This document shows, piece after piece, positions 11,416 to 20,297 of a DNA stretch of 64,000 nt. Made by a program: the position numbers and the translations under genes. The notes beneath the pieces were generated by a model. That model was not told where the DNA came from, searched no databases, and saw only the letters and a program-made list of their open reading frames with translations. Origin of the DNA: Peronospora farinosa (taxonomy: Eukaryota; Oomycota; Peronosporomycetes; Peronosporales; Peronosporaceae); assembly GCA_947646735.1 (NCBI GenBank), contig CANTFK010000055.1, positions 62,001 through 126,000 on the forward strand. The letters are read 5' to 3'. Positions within the stretch are counted from its first letter, which is position 1, and each line of letters opens with the position of its first letter.

Positions 11416-11489
11416 AACATTGAGAAGGATAAGAGGTGCAAGGCGTACGTTTCATTACTTGATAAGTCCCTGCAAGTGTTATGTCTTTT

Positions 11490-14156
11490 CTACAGTTCAT
11501 CCTTTTCATCAGCAGGCCCCGTCTCCTCCTCTTCGACCTTTTCACTTACATCAGTAGGCATCGTCTCCTTCTCCTCGGCCTTCTCACTTCCACCGTCCTT
11601 GGCCAAAGTCTCTTTCTCGACCTTAGGTCCATCTTCGTCAATGTCTGCCTTCACCGGCTGCGGCTTAGGCCGCTTTGCCAATGTAGCGACAAACCTTTTA
11701 ACGCCCTGGACCTTTTTAACCACGTCTGCCGACGTCACCACGGGCTCCTCATGCTTATCGGTGGCCTTCTGTTTGGCCTCTGACTCAGTTAGCCACGCAT
11801 CAAGCTCGTCGAGTTTTTCAGCCACGTCACTGCGCTCCACGTCCGTCACCTGCGGCTTGCTGGTGCTCCACTCGTTCATGAGATCGCGTGTGCTGAAAGC
11901 GTACTCCCGGGCGGCTTTGATGGCAATAGGCAGCTCCTTCAGTTCAGCTACGCGGAAGAGAATTGCACTGAGGTCCGAGTCCAACATGTTCATCTTCTTC
12001 TTGTACGCAGCAGCATCCACCTTGTCGCCGTCGTCGTATAACCATTCCTCTGTCTCCTCTAGCTTTCGCTGCAGTGACTCTACCTGCTTGGGCACCGTTA
12101 CCTCCTTAATGTCGCTCTCCTGTGCAGACAGCGCATCGTGGGCCTTATAGATAAAAGTCTCAAGACTGTTCTTCGCCTCCAAATTAGCCTGACGCTTGTT
12201 GTCCGCATTCTCCATCTCAGTCAGCATGCGCATCGATTCCTTCTTCACAGTCCCACTCATAGGAAGCACACTCAACCCTTCTTCTGGCTTGCGCGTCTCG
12301 TACGCACGCACCACAATCAGTTTCTCGCGATGCGTTTTAATCTGCTTTTCCATTCGAATTTCCGGTTTTTCTTCCTCTTCAGTCTCATCCGTCTTACTAT
12401 CGTTGCTGCTGTCAGCACTTTCATCCTCCTTCTCAGAATTCTTGCTCTTCTTTTCCTTCTTCACAACCACCTCAACCTCAACCTCTTCTTCCAGCGTGGC
12501 CTCACCCTTAGCAATCCTAGCAATACCGTTATTGTCCAGCTCGAAAGAGAGTGTGACTTTCGGTTCACCAAGGTTCTTGTCGGCCATGCGTGCGGCAAAC
12601 TTCTCAACGCCCGTGATGTTGAACTTGCCAATCTGCACGCTTACACCGGCGGGCAGCATCGACGGCTTATCATAACGGAACGTGCAAGAGATGTCGTTCG
12701 AATGCAAGAATGACACAGACTTGCGCAGACCCAGGCGGTGCGACTCCGAAAAGATGGATGCTCGCTTCATCCACTGCTTCGATTCCGCCTCATCGTCATT
12801 GTTCGTTGCTTCAGTAGCAGACAAGTCCGTCAGGCGCACACCGATCGGGTACGACGCAATGTCCACCATTCCTACCTGGCGCACACGGAAGGAGTTGCTC
12901 AGGTTGGCAGCGCGAAAAGCAGCACCCAGAGCCATGGCCTCGTCGCCATTCAAGTGTACACCGAGGTCCTTGCCCACAAAGAACTCGGAAAGCTGTTGCT
13001 GGATCTTGGGCATACGCACGCCGCCACCGATAAGCTCGATCTCGTCAATGTCTGCGACAGTCAGTCCGGCCTTCTTCATAGCCATCTCTACAGGCTTAAG
13101 CGTGCGTTTAAACAAGTCAGACGAAAGCTCCTCTAATTTGGAACGAGTCATGGTAGTGAAAAAGTCAATGTCGTTGTACAAACTCTGCATGACCACGGGA
13201 ATCTCCTCATTAGCCGACAGCACCGTCTTAGTCTTCTTTGCCTGTGCACGGATCTTTGCCATTGGGCGAGGGACCTTGCGGATATCCTCTCTGATCTTCT
13301 CGCTAAACTCATTGGCCAAATACTCCGCCAAACGTAAGTCAAACTTAGCTCCACCCAGCGACTCATCCCAAGCATTGCTAATGGTCTTGAACGTCGAGAT
13401 GGTCTTGTTCTTCTTAAATCCATCCGGCACCACCTGACTGGAAAATTCGGCAATACTCACCTGTAATGACGTCGATCCCAAGTTATAAAACAGAATCTTC
13501 TTTGGTTTCTCTTCCGGATCGTAACTTCCATGCACTGCCAATTGCAACGCCGCTGCCGTATTCTCATTAATAAGTGACAGCACTCGTACTCCAGAGATCT
13601 CCGCTGCATCCAGCAACGCTTGACGCTGCGCTTGAGAGAAGAATGTCGGTACTGTAAGCACCCAGTCCTTAACAGGAGCTTCTGCAAACGTGTCGGTAAT
13701 CTGTCGGGCATGAGCAAAGACCATTGCTACCAGCTCCTCGGCATGAAATATCTGCTCTTTTCCGTGCTTAAGGGAGATCGTACCGCCACGTGTTGCGTTC
13801 TGTATCAGCTCGTATGGGAAATGTTCTTCGTCCAGTAGCGCTGACACTTGCGGATCACTCAGTGTCGTGCCTAATAGTCGACGGATCTGTGAGTATGCCG
13901 TCTGTGGTCTACGTACACCCACAGTGGCTGCATCGGCACCGTATAGACGCTCATCACCATCAAAAGCGACCATTGTCTCGGTCTTGCGCTTGCTGTGCAC
14001 ATTTGTGACGATTTCAAAGGGTGTGCCGGGTTTTACGAGTGCAATTTTGAAGAACTCGCCACCCAAATCAACGCCGGCTACAGCAGCTTCTATTAATGAG
14101 GTTGTTAGCAATCCAGCGCCCAGTAATGAGAGCAGCAGGAGCCTTACAGTCTTCAT
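11490..14156 (-). CDS. HYOU1: ER Hsp70-family chaperone Grp170/HYOU1 (Lhs1)
   Basis: 888 residues in one exon. The N-terminus is a signal peptide (MKTVRLLLLSLLGAGLL) and the C-terminus is KDEL, so the protein resides in the ER lumen. The Hsp70 ATPase domain begins at AGVDLGGEFFKIALV and includes INENTAAALQ and ELIGGGVRMPKIQ. A long acidic, charged insertion (EEEVEVEVV, SADSSNDSKTDETEEEE) follows the beta domain, then helices ending in a Lys/Glu-rich tail; this is the Grp170 layout. Grp170 is the nucleotide exchange factor for BiP and itself a holdase. The motif spelling (DLGGE rather than DLGTT) separates it from BiP. Confidence 0.92.
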   Translation of the reverse strand: MKTVRLLLLSLLGAGLLTTSLIEAAVAGVDLGGEFFKIALVKPGTPFEIVTNVHSKRKTETMVAFDGDERLYGADAATVGVRRPQTAYSQIRRLLGTTLSDPQVSALLDEEHFPYELIQNATRGGTISLKHGKEQIFHAEELVAMVFAHARQITDTFAEAPVKDWVLTVPTFFSQAQRQALLDAAEISGVRVLSLINENTAAALQLAVHGSYDPEEKPKKILFYNLGSTSLQVSIAEFSSQVVPDGFKKNKTISTFKTISNAWDESLGGAKFDLRLAEYLANEFSEKIREDIRKVPRPMAKIRAQAKKTKTVLSANEEIPVVMQSLYNDIDFFTTMTRSKLEELSSDLFKRTLKPVEMAMKKAGLTVADIDEIELIGGGVRMPKIQQQLSEFFVGKDLGVHLNGDEAMALGAAFRAANLSNSFRVRQVGMVDIASYPIGVRLTDLSATEATNNDDEAESKQWMKRASIFSESHRLGLRKSVSFLHSNDISCTFRYDKPSMLPAGVSVQIGKFNITGVEKFAARMADKNLGEPKVTLSFELDNNGIARIAKGEATLEEEVEVEVVVKKEKKSKNSEKEDESADSSNDSKTDETEEEEKPEIRMEKQIKTHREKLIVVRAYETRKPEEGLSVLPMSGTVKKESMRMLTEMENADNKRQANLEAKNSLETFIYKAHDALSAQESDIKEVTVPKQVESLQRKLEETEEWLYDDGDKVDAAAYKKKMNMLDSDLSAILFRVAELKELPIAIKAAREYAFSTRDLMNEWSTSKPQVTDVERSDVAEKLDELDAWLTESEAKQKATDKHEEPVVTSADVVKKVQGVKRFVATLAKRPKPQPVKADIDEDGPKVEKETLAKDGGSEKAEEKETMPTDVSEKVEEEETGPADEKDEL

Positions 14157-14729
14157 AACTTTCAGTCAAAATGAAGAGTGATGGTCTTGTTCTCAAGATG
14201 CGGAAATGCGGAATGAAAAGGCAACTAACTGATGATAGACGTCAACGCGACACGTGTTCTATTTACTATAGTGGATGGAAGCGAAGACGTTTTGACCAAT
14301 GAAAACGAGGTGTCTTTGATTTCGTGGCTGACGTGGCGAAATGGCTACATTCATCTAATTGTCTAATTGGTTCCGCACAAAAGCGACACTGCAACGTTTC
14401 TTCGAGAACATCGTTTTGCAACACACATTTCGTTCTCATTACCACCTCAGCAGTTGTATGCAGGCCAGCGTACTATACATTTCGATTCTTAGGCTCATTT
14501 TTTGATCACGTCGACATTACAACCTTTGCTAGGTGCATTGCCTATCGTCTTCATGTGTACGAATGCACTTTGCACGAATTACTCCTCAAACAACATTATA
14601 TACAAGGACAAATATGCATTCCTATATATCAGCAACAGTGGTGCATGTTTTCATAGAGGTACTTCTTTCTTCTTTTATTTGGATAAGCAATCACCAAAAG
14701 TGGCTTCAATTCCATTTCGCATCTCTTGA
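14157..14729. other. Promoter region of Grp170; 3' flank of NIPA-like gene
   Basis: 573 bp without a gene. It lies upstream of the minus-strand Grp170 gene and downstream of the minus-strand NIPA-like gene. It contains a TGACGTGG element (listed separately) and a CACGTG core near 14250. Confidence 0.5.
14329..14336. promoter_or_regulatory. UPRE-like TGACGTGG motif upstream of Grp170
   Basis: The 8-mer TGACGTGG matches the animal unfolded-protein-response element bound by ATF6/XBP1-type bZIP factors. It lies 173 bp upstream of the start codon of an ER chaperone, where such a site would make sense. A CCAAT pentamer is 29 bp away at 14296-14300. A single 8-mer can occur by chance, and use of this motif in oomycetes is not established. 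Confidence 0.3.
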
Positions 14730-16141
14730 TTAAAGACCAAGAACAGCTTGTATTGTCGCTAGTGCTTGCTCGGGGTCGCTCGCCTTCTTTTCTTTCGCGT
14801 CACTTGAATCGATGGCTATAATGGCTCTATCTCCCCAATTCCCTAGCAAAACTAGTGCCTGTATAATCAGGTAGAAAGAAAAGAGATTGGATACTTGTGT
14901 ATCCAGGAAACGTTGTACCGGACCAGCGTCTTACCTGAGCATTCTGCTTCCATCCCGGCAGCTTGACGAATTCCCACAGCTTCGGGTCTAGCATACCGTA
15001 ATCATCCACACCAGCAGGCTTTCGCCCCACTATCCACGGACAAAAGTGCCGATGTTGTGAGAGCAAATTGACACTCCTGTCAATATCGACCTTCAAGCGC
15101 TTTGCTGGCGGCTCACCCTCTTCAACGCCTCCCTTGCTTACTGTCCCTGGATGAATCTGCCATCGTCGATTACAGGAACCACAGTAAAGCATATCCGCTT
15201 GAGTACCGTCTCTCTCATCAAATTTCCACCCACACATGATCACGAATGCAGCACTCATAAGCGCTTGCGGGTTCACAGATACGTCTTTCTGCTTCGAAAT
15301 CCTCGCAACCAACTTTGACGTCAACGTCATAATATCCAAAAGAGCTGCACCATCTCCAGAACCATTTGCTTCCTGCATTATCTTGGCTATCACTGCATCT
15401 TCAATTTTGATACTTTCCATTTGCTTTTGAAACTCGATATCATTGTGCATCCGTGCTACTTCTTCCTCTAGTTGACGTATGAACATCTCACACACTTGAC
15501 GTTTCGTCGCAATAGGAAGCTACAGCAAGTAACACCAAGACATCAACATAAGCACGATATCCTTCTCTATTACTCACCCCTCAAAGTCCTTACCATCGTA
15601 AAAGCTTCAGGCGACGGATTCCCCCGCCATGGACAGAGCTGCGTATGCCCTGTGACCAATTGATCAGCAAATGTCTTGGCCACTTTAAGGACACCAGTTT
15701 CGCTTAATTTGCTATTGATGTTAAAGCATAGAAACTGTTTACAACTTCAAAAACAACAGCAAACAACAGCGTCAGTATCAATGTCATCACCTTTATCCTC
15801 AGTTTTTTACTGTACCAGGTACAATACAATTGATCCAGTGCTGAATTTCTCCAGCCATGACGTGCACATTCAAATACACTGACAATATCTGGTTTTGCAA
15901 ACCACAAAGCAATGGAAAAGCTGCTCACTCGCTCTAAAAAATCATCATGTTCCCAGGGACGACAAAAGTCTCCAATTTGGCTAGAAGTAGGCCCTTTTAG
16001 TCGCTTGAATCGGGTCGAAGAAACAATAGCTGACTCGGATAGAAATAGATGCGCATCTTCTCGCACACGTGCGTCCAAAGGCGTGGTAGCATCGTTCCAA
16101 ACTGCTAGCAACGTCTCCATTTGCGACCTTAGCGCTGCCAT
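14730..16141 (-). CDS. C3HC zinc-finger protein, ZC3HC1/NIPA-like
   Basis: Four exons on the minus strand: 16141-15816, 15711-15594, 15519-14935 and 14858-14730, with introns of 104, 74 and 76 nt, all GT-AG and in phase, giving 385 residues. The N-terminal C3HC finger is split by intron 1. It shows CRPWEHDDFLERVSSFS, then FECARHGW, LYC plus a nearby Cys completed across the junction, and finally HTQLCPW. A second Cys/His set follows (CGWKFDE, YCGSCNRRW, HRHFCPW), the BIR-like second module of this family. In animals ZC3HC1/NIPA sits at the nuclear basket or acts as an SCF subunit; plant and fungal relatives are also nuclear-pore proteins. It shares a divergent promoter with PABPN1. Confidence 0.85.
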
Positions 16142-16288
16142 CGTCAGGAAAACAATTTGATGTGTGTGTACATCAAATTCACCAGTCAGTAAGCAGCAGT
16201 TATTTTGATGTGTACGTACATCGATTTCAAAACTGTCACCATTCGACTAGGTCTCATACAAAAAGCAAGACAAATTTCAATTCGAGCA
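16142..16288. promoter_or_regulatory. Divergent promoter with two palindromic motifs
   Basis: 147 bp between the NIPA-like start (16141, minus) and the PABPN1 start (16289, plus). It contains a perfect 10-bp inverted repeat at 16154-16179 (arms AATTTGATGT and ACATCAAATT, GTGTGT centre) and a second close copy at 16203-16224 (TTGATGT, GTACGT centre, ACATCGA). The repeated design suggests a dimeric factor binding twice in a shared promoter. Confidence 0.5.
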
Positions 16289-16942
16289 ATGGTGAACGAA
16301 GCGGTGGACGTAAACAAGTTGGAGGCTGAAGCAGCGAGTCTCACGAACGTGACGTCCGATGGAGATGCTTTACCAACTACTGAAGAGTCATCGGAAGCTG
16401 TGGATGCTGAAATTGAAGACATGAAACGTCGTGTAAAGGAGATGGAAGAAGAAGCGGCCAAACTAAGTGAGATGCAGTCAGAAGTTGAGTCTCAGATGGG
16501 GAATTCGTCTTCAAACCACAATGAGATCAATGGAAATACATCGGGAAATGCTCAGACATTACAGATGGAAGACATGTCCATTTATATTGGTCAAGTGGAC
16601 TATGGTAGTACACCTGAAGAGCTTCAGGCTTTGTTCCAATCTTGTGGTACCATTAACCGGGTTACAATCCTATGTGACAAGTTTACGGGTCAACCAAAAG
16701 GTTACGCGTACATTGAGTTTGCTTCTCATGATGCTGTAGAGAGTGCTCTTTTGTTGAATGATACAATGTTTCGTGGTCGAAAGCTCAAGGTTACACCCAA
16801 GAGGATGAATGTGCGTGGATTCAACATGTCCCGTGGAGGACGAGGAGGTCGTGGACGAGGAAGGGGACGCGGACGTGGACGTGGACCACCTCGTGGAGGA
16901 TTCCGAGGTGGGAGAGGACGTGGTTTTCATCCGTACTACTAG
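16289..16942 (+). CDS. PABPN1: Nuclear poly(A)-binding protein PABPN1 (PABP2)
   Basis: 217 residues from the ATG at 16289, chosen because the upstream in-frame ATG would add a non-conserved leader. Order of parts: an acidic N-terminus; a coiled coil ([19 protein letters not shown]); one RRM with RNP2 IYIGQVD and RNP1 KGYAYIEF; then a C-terminal RGG tail ([12 protein letters not shown]) ending HPYY. This order and the sequence around [13 protein letters not shown] are diagnostic of PABPN1. The protein coats nascent poly(A) tails, stimulates poly(A) polymerase and sets tail length; Arg methylation of the tail is known in the family. No intron is seen. Confidence 0.93.
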   Translation: MVNEAVDVNKLEAEAASLTNVTSDGDALPTTEESSEAVDAEIEDMKRRVKEMEEEAAKLSEMQSEVESQMGNSSSNHNEINGNTSGNAQTLQMEDMSIYIGQVDYGSTPEELQALFQSCGTINRVTILCDKFTGQPKGYAYIEFASHDAVESALLLNDTMFRGRKLKVTPKRMNVRGFNMSRGGRGGRGRGRGRGRGRGPPRGGFRGGRGRGFHPYY

Positions 16943-17330
16943 AATCACAAGTCTACTGATGAAGTGGACACACGGTTAGTTTGGAGGACGGTCAGAGGAG
17001 ATTGCAACAGGGAACTAGGACGGGATGAAACGTCAATCAAATGCTCTTCTAGCATGAAAAGAGGAAGAAGATGAAAGACATACCCCACAAAAAAAGAAAA
17101 AAACATGAAAAAAAACAGTCAAAAGAGGTATTTCCTTCCCCATGGACATCCATCCATGACAGCAGTCCGCAAACTGGTACGCGTGATGCGTTAGCAGTGT
17201 AGATTTAAATAGCCTGTACAAGCAAAATGTTGTAGGTAGCACAAGAACACTTTTTGACGATGTCATTCGAGTTACAGGAAAAAAGACCGGCGACTCAACA
17301 AGAGCAATGCGTGGCATTTGAGTGTAAGTA

Positions 17331-19152
17331 TTAATGGGGAACTTTTTTGTTGCGCTTCGCGGGAAGGCCAGGGAGGCCGCTCGAAGTGCGTCGCTTGGCT
17401 ACGCGGATTACCTTTTCTGAATGCTTCGGCGTCTTACCTGAAACGAGAAAGTCAAACACACACGGAGTTAGTTTGAAGATACTGATCGCCACAACACGTA
17501 ATAAATTCACATCGTACCTTTACTGATTGCGCTTTGTGGGTGATTTGCAAAATGAGCTGCGGAGGTTCCATTAGCAGCCAATAGTTCATCGCCTGGTCGT
17601 TCTGTTGCACAAAGAACACTTGTTAGCATGGAGTGATATAAGTGAATAACCACGCATAGAGCCTTACCAGATACAGTGACAGGAGTCGTAATTGGTTTGT
17701 ACTCGGTGCCTGTAAGCGCGTGATAGCGCTCACGTAAAGCCCGAACTTCGTTCTCTTTACTTTTCAGATACTTCCGCAGTGATAGAAGTCCCACAGCGTC
17801 CTGACGCAACTTGTCGTATGTTTCACACACGGGCTTTGTAGGCATTGGACGTGCGGGTACGCCCATTTCTTCCATCAAAAGCTGCAGTTTTTTCAAAAGC
17901 TTGACGCTAAGAGCATGCTTTTGTTGAGGAAGTGCCAACAACGAGCTCCGCAAAATCACACCGGTGGGTAACGTCCGCTTAATCTCGTAGGGCACATTTG
18001 CAAGCTCCTTCTTTTTCTTGGGGTCCACTTTCACCGCCACCTTTTTAAGTTGCTGCTCTACTCCACGCAGCTCATCATTAAGTCGACGAATCTCATTCTC
18101 TTCTTCGGTCGTACGTGAGAAGATAAGATCGAGCTGTCTTTTGCGCTGCTTTTCATACGCAATGTTAAATCTGTAGTGCTCCGGTGCAGTAGAGGTAGGC
18201 ACAGTAGGCATCGGTGTCAATGGTGTATTTGCAGTCCTAGGGTCAGCCTTTATAACACCAACAGTTGTTGGGGTAGCTGCTCTTGGCACAGTAAGGTCCG
18301 TCACAGGAGTAGCACCAGCTTGAATTGTAGAAGTAGCTGCAGCTGCAGCTGAAGTAGCTACGTGCATCTTTTTCTCCAATTCACTTTTCGCCTTTTTATC
18401 TCTGTACTCATTTATCAATCGTGTAACTTCATAGTATCGGTACTTAATATCTTCAATCGATCGTAATGATCCTTTCGCAATAGGGCTTGAATTGTACTTG
18501 TCCATGATTACAAACCACCTGCATCATACATTACACAACGTCATTCGAAAACACTAGTTCAATAAATGACCATCCACATTCAGACAACAGTATTCAAATA
18601 CCGTAGATCAAACCGGTTGCATAACTTCAGCAGTAAATCCGTCTCTTCCTTCGTCCACTTCATCATTGGATCAACATGATGTGCCAATGCCGCTTCATAC
18701 TCTTCATCTGTATACTTGACAGTCTCACTCTTGACATTAAATCTTGCAAATACGTAATCAGGTTGTTCTACATGAGCTTTTCCCCAATGAGAAAGCACAA
18801 GTCCGTCTTCTTCCGTCTCTCCCGCTAAAGACGCTCGAGCAGGATTACGGAACGATTTACGCAGCCATTTTACAGCTGGTGAGCTTTTCCGTTCTTTCCA
18901 TTTTTGCTTAAGACTCGTCTTCCCAAATCCCTGATACAATGCGTGACCAGCACGATGATTACTCTCTAAGAGCTCCAATACTTCACGTTGCATACCCGTG
19001 AGCTTTTTTTGCTTGCTGATATTGTTACTTTGCTTTCCACGTGATGCTGGTGACACACCGGATGGTTTTAACTGGTCTAAATTACTTGCTACAGTCCCAT
19101 TAGTACTAGCTTTAGACCCCGAAAGCCCCAGGATCTGCGCAACGTCGCTCAT
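17331..19152 (-). CDS. DMAP1: DMAP1/SWC4-like chromatin-complex subunit
   Basis: Four exons on the minus strand: 19152-18602, 18518-17668, 17601-17518 and 17437-17331, with introns of 83, 66 and 80 nt, giving 530 residues. The first exon ends in the SANT/Myb-like segment WTKEETDLLLKLCNRFDLR, which continues across the junction into WFVIMDKYN, as in DMAP1. A helical domain follows (EDIKYRYYEVTRLIN, KQRKRQLDLIFSRT) and a basic tail. DMAP1/Swc4/Eaf2 is shared by the NuA4/TIP60 acetyltransferase and SWR1/SRCAP H2A.Z-loading complexes. The 66-nt second intron is a multiple of three and has no stop, so retaining it would add 22 residues. The gene is divergent from HSBP1, 143 bp apart. Confidence 0.9.
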
Positions 19153-19295
19153 TCTACCAAAATCTCCACCTTATGAGGAAATATACCGGTACTTGGGGTT
19201 GAGAAACTTACCGGTATCGACTGGTGGTATAACCGATGAATTTACCGGTTGTTTTGACGACTAAAAAAATAGTATCATAACAAAAATTAACGACT
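19153..19295. promoter_or_regulatory. Divergent DMAP1/HSBP1 promoter with TACCGGT repeats
   Basis: 143 bp between two divergent start codons. The 7-mer TACCGGT, with ACCGGT a 6-bp palindrome, occurs at 19184-19190, 19209-19215 and 19243-19249; a related ATAACCGAT lies near 19229. Three copies in 66 bp suggest a cis-regulatory array. Confidence 0.45.
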
Positions 19296-20013
19296 ATGGT
19301 ACGACTTCTAGCAGCGATAATGAGGACGTGAAGATGTATTTTTAACGTAATAAAAAATCTCCTTGTAGAGCTCCTCTGATTCATCAAAGAATGAAAGTGC
19401 TCCTAATAATACACCAGCGGGTGGTCCCACCGATGCTCAAGACCTCACAGTTTTCGTACGTAGCGAATTGATACGTTTATATAAAACTATTGATACTAAT
19501 TATTGTACATACTGTTGCCATAGGTGCAAAGTTTACTGGAACAAATGGTAAATTGTCGTTATACTTGCTATTTATAAGGTAAATTTGACTTTGTTTTGTA
19601 TTGTTTTACATGCAGCAATCACGGTTTGCACAAATGTCGGATGCCATTATTGGAAGAAATATCCTTTTCACCTTTTTTACATTACATTATTGTATATTGT
19701 ATACATACACAATATTTATTATACGACTAGAGAAGTGAATATCTTGTGGTTGATTCCTTGACTGCCTTATTGTTATTTTTTTGCTATTGTGGAAGTGTAC
19801 TCGATGAAATGGGATCACGTATCGATGAGCTGGAGAAATCCATTGGAGATTTGATGGAGCGGGTGAGAGGACGATCATTGAGTGGTACTTTGCGAGAGAG
19901 GGTAGAGGTTTTACCTGGTTGTGCTTTGCTTTGAACAGACAAATGAAGATGACAATGATAAGGACCAGGAGCTGGCGGTATCTGCACCAAAGGACAAGGC
20001 TGAGCAGGTGTAA
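19296..20013 (+). CDS. HSBP1: Heat shock factor binding protein HSBP1
   Basis: Six small exons reconstructed: 19296-19298, 19369-19455, 19524-19547, 19616-19658, 19801-19862 and 19939-20013, giving about 97 residues. The coiled-coil core is unmistakable: QDLTVF, VQSLLEQM, RFAQMSDAIIG, RIDEMGSRIDELEKSIGDLM. HSBP1 is a small hexameric coiled-coil protein that binds the HSF1 trimerisation region and dampens the heat-shock response; an acidic tail follows here. Intron 4 (19659-19800) has AT-AC ends. Other introns are 68-76 nt GT-AG. The first exon would be only the ATG followed directly by GTACGA; this is inferred because the frame upstream of 19369 hits a stop at a TTGTAG acceptor. Confidence 0.85.
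19659..19800 (+). other. U12-type AT-AC intron of HSBP1
   Basis: The intron begins ATATCCTTTT, the canonical U12 5' splice site, and ends in AC. TTCCTTGAC at 19754-19762 is a perfect match to the U12 branch-site consensus TTCCTTRAY. Joining 19658 to 19801 restores an Ile codon inside the conserved IIGRIDEM segment; no GT-AG choice keeps the frame. The branch site is about 39 nt from the end, longer than the usual 10-20, but the AC at 19799-19800 is the first AC after it. Confidence 0.85.
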
Positions 20014-20297
20014 ACTACTAAGGTGCTGTGGTGTGGTACTTTTAGTACGAACGACACTAGAGAGTTCTAATGGTAGCTCTGGACACCACAACACACACGC
20101 TAACGCGAAATGACCAACACGAGATTCGATTTGCATCTTAATTTCTTGTTGCAAACAGTAACTTACTTGTCGGCATCTTCCTACATGTGTCCTTCTAATA
20201 GAGAAACCCCACAACGAAAGCAGCAAAAATACTAAGAGGACACCTGCCGTCGTCTCAGCGCTGGCTCCAGGATTCCTACTCTCGCTCCAATCGTCGC

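Noticed and set aside
12138..13437. Long ORFs antisense to Grp170 (191 and 251 codons)
   Set aside because: They are low-complexity Ser/Leu or Arg/Leu mirror frames of a well-supported gene, with no motif of their own.
19687..20226. 179-codon minus-strand ORF across HSBP1 and its 3' flank
   Set aside because: HSBP1 exons on the plus strand explain the region; the translation has no coherent pattern beyond hydrophobic runs.
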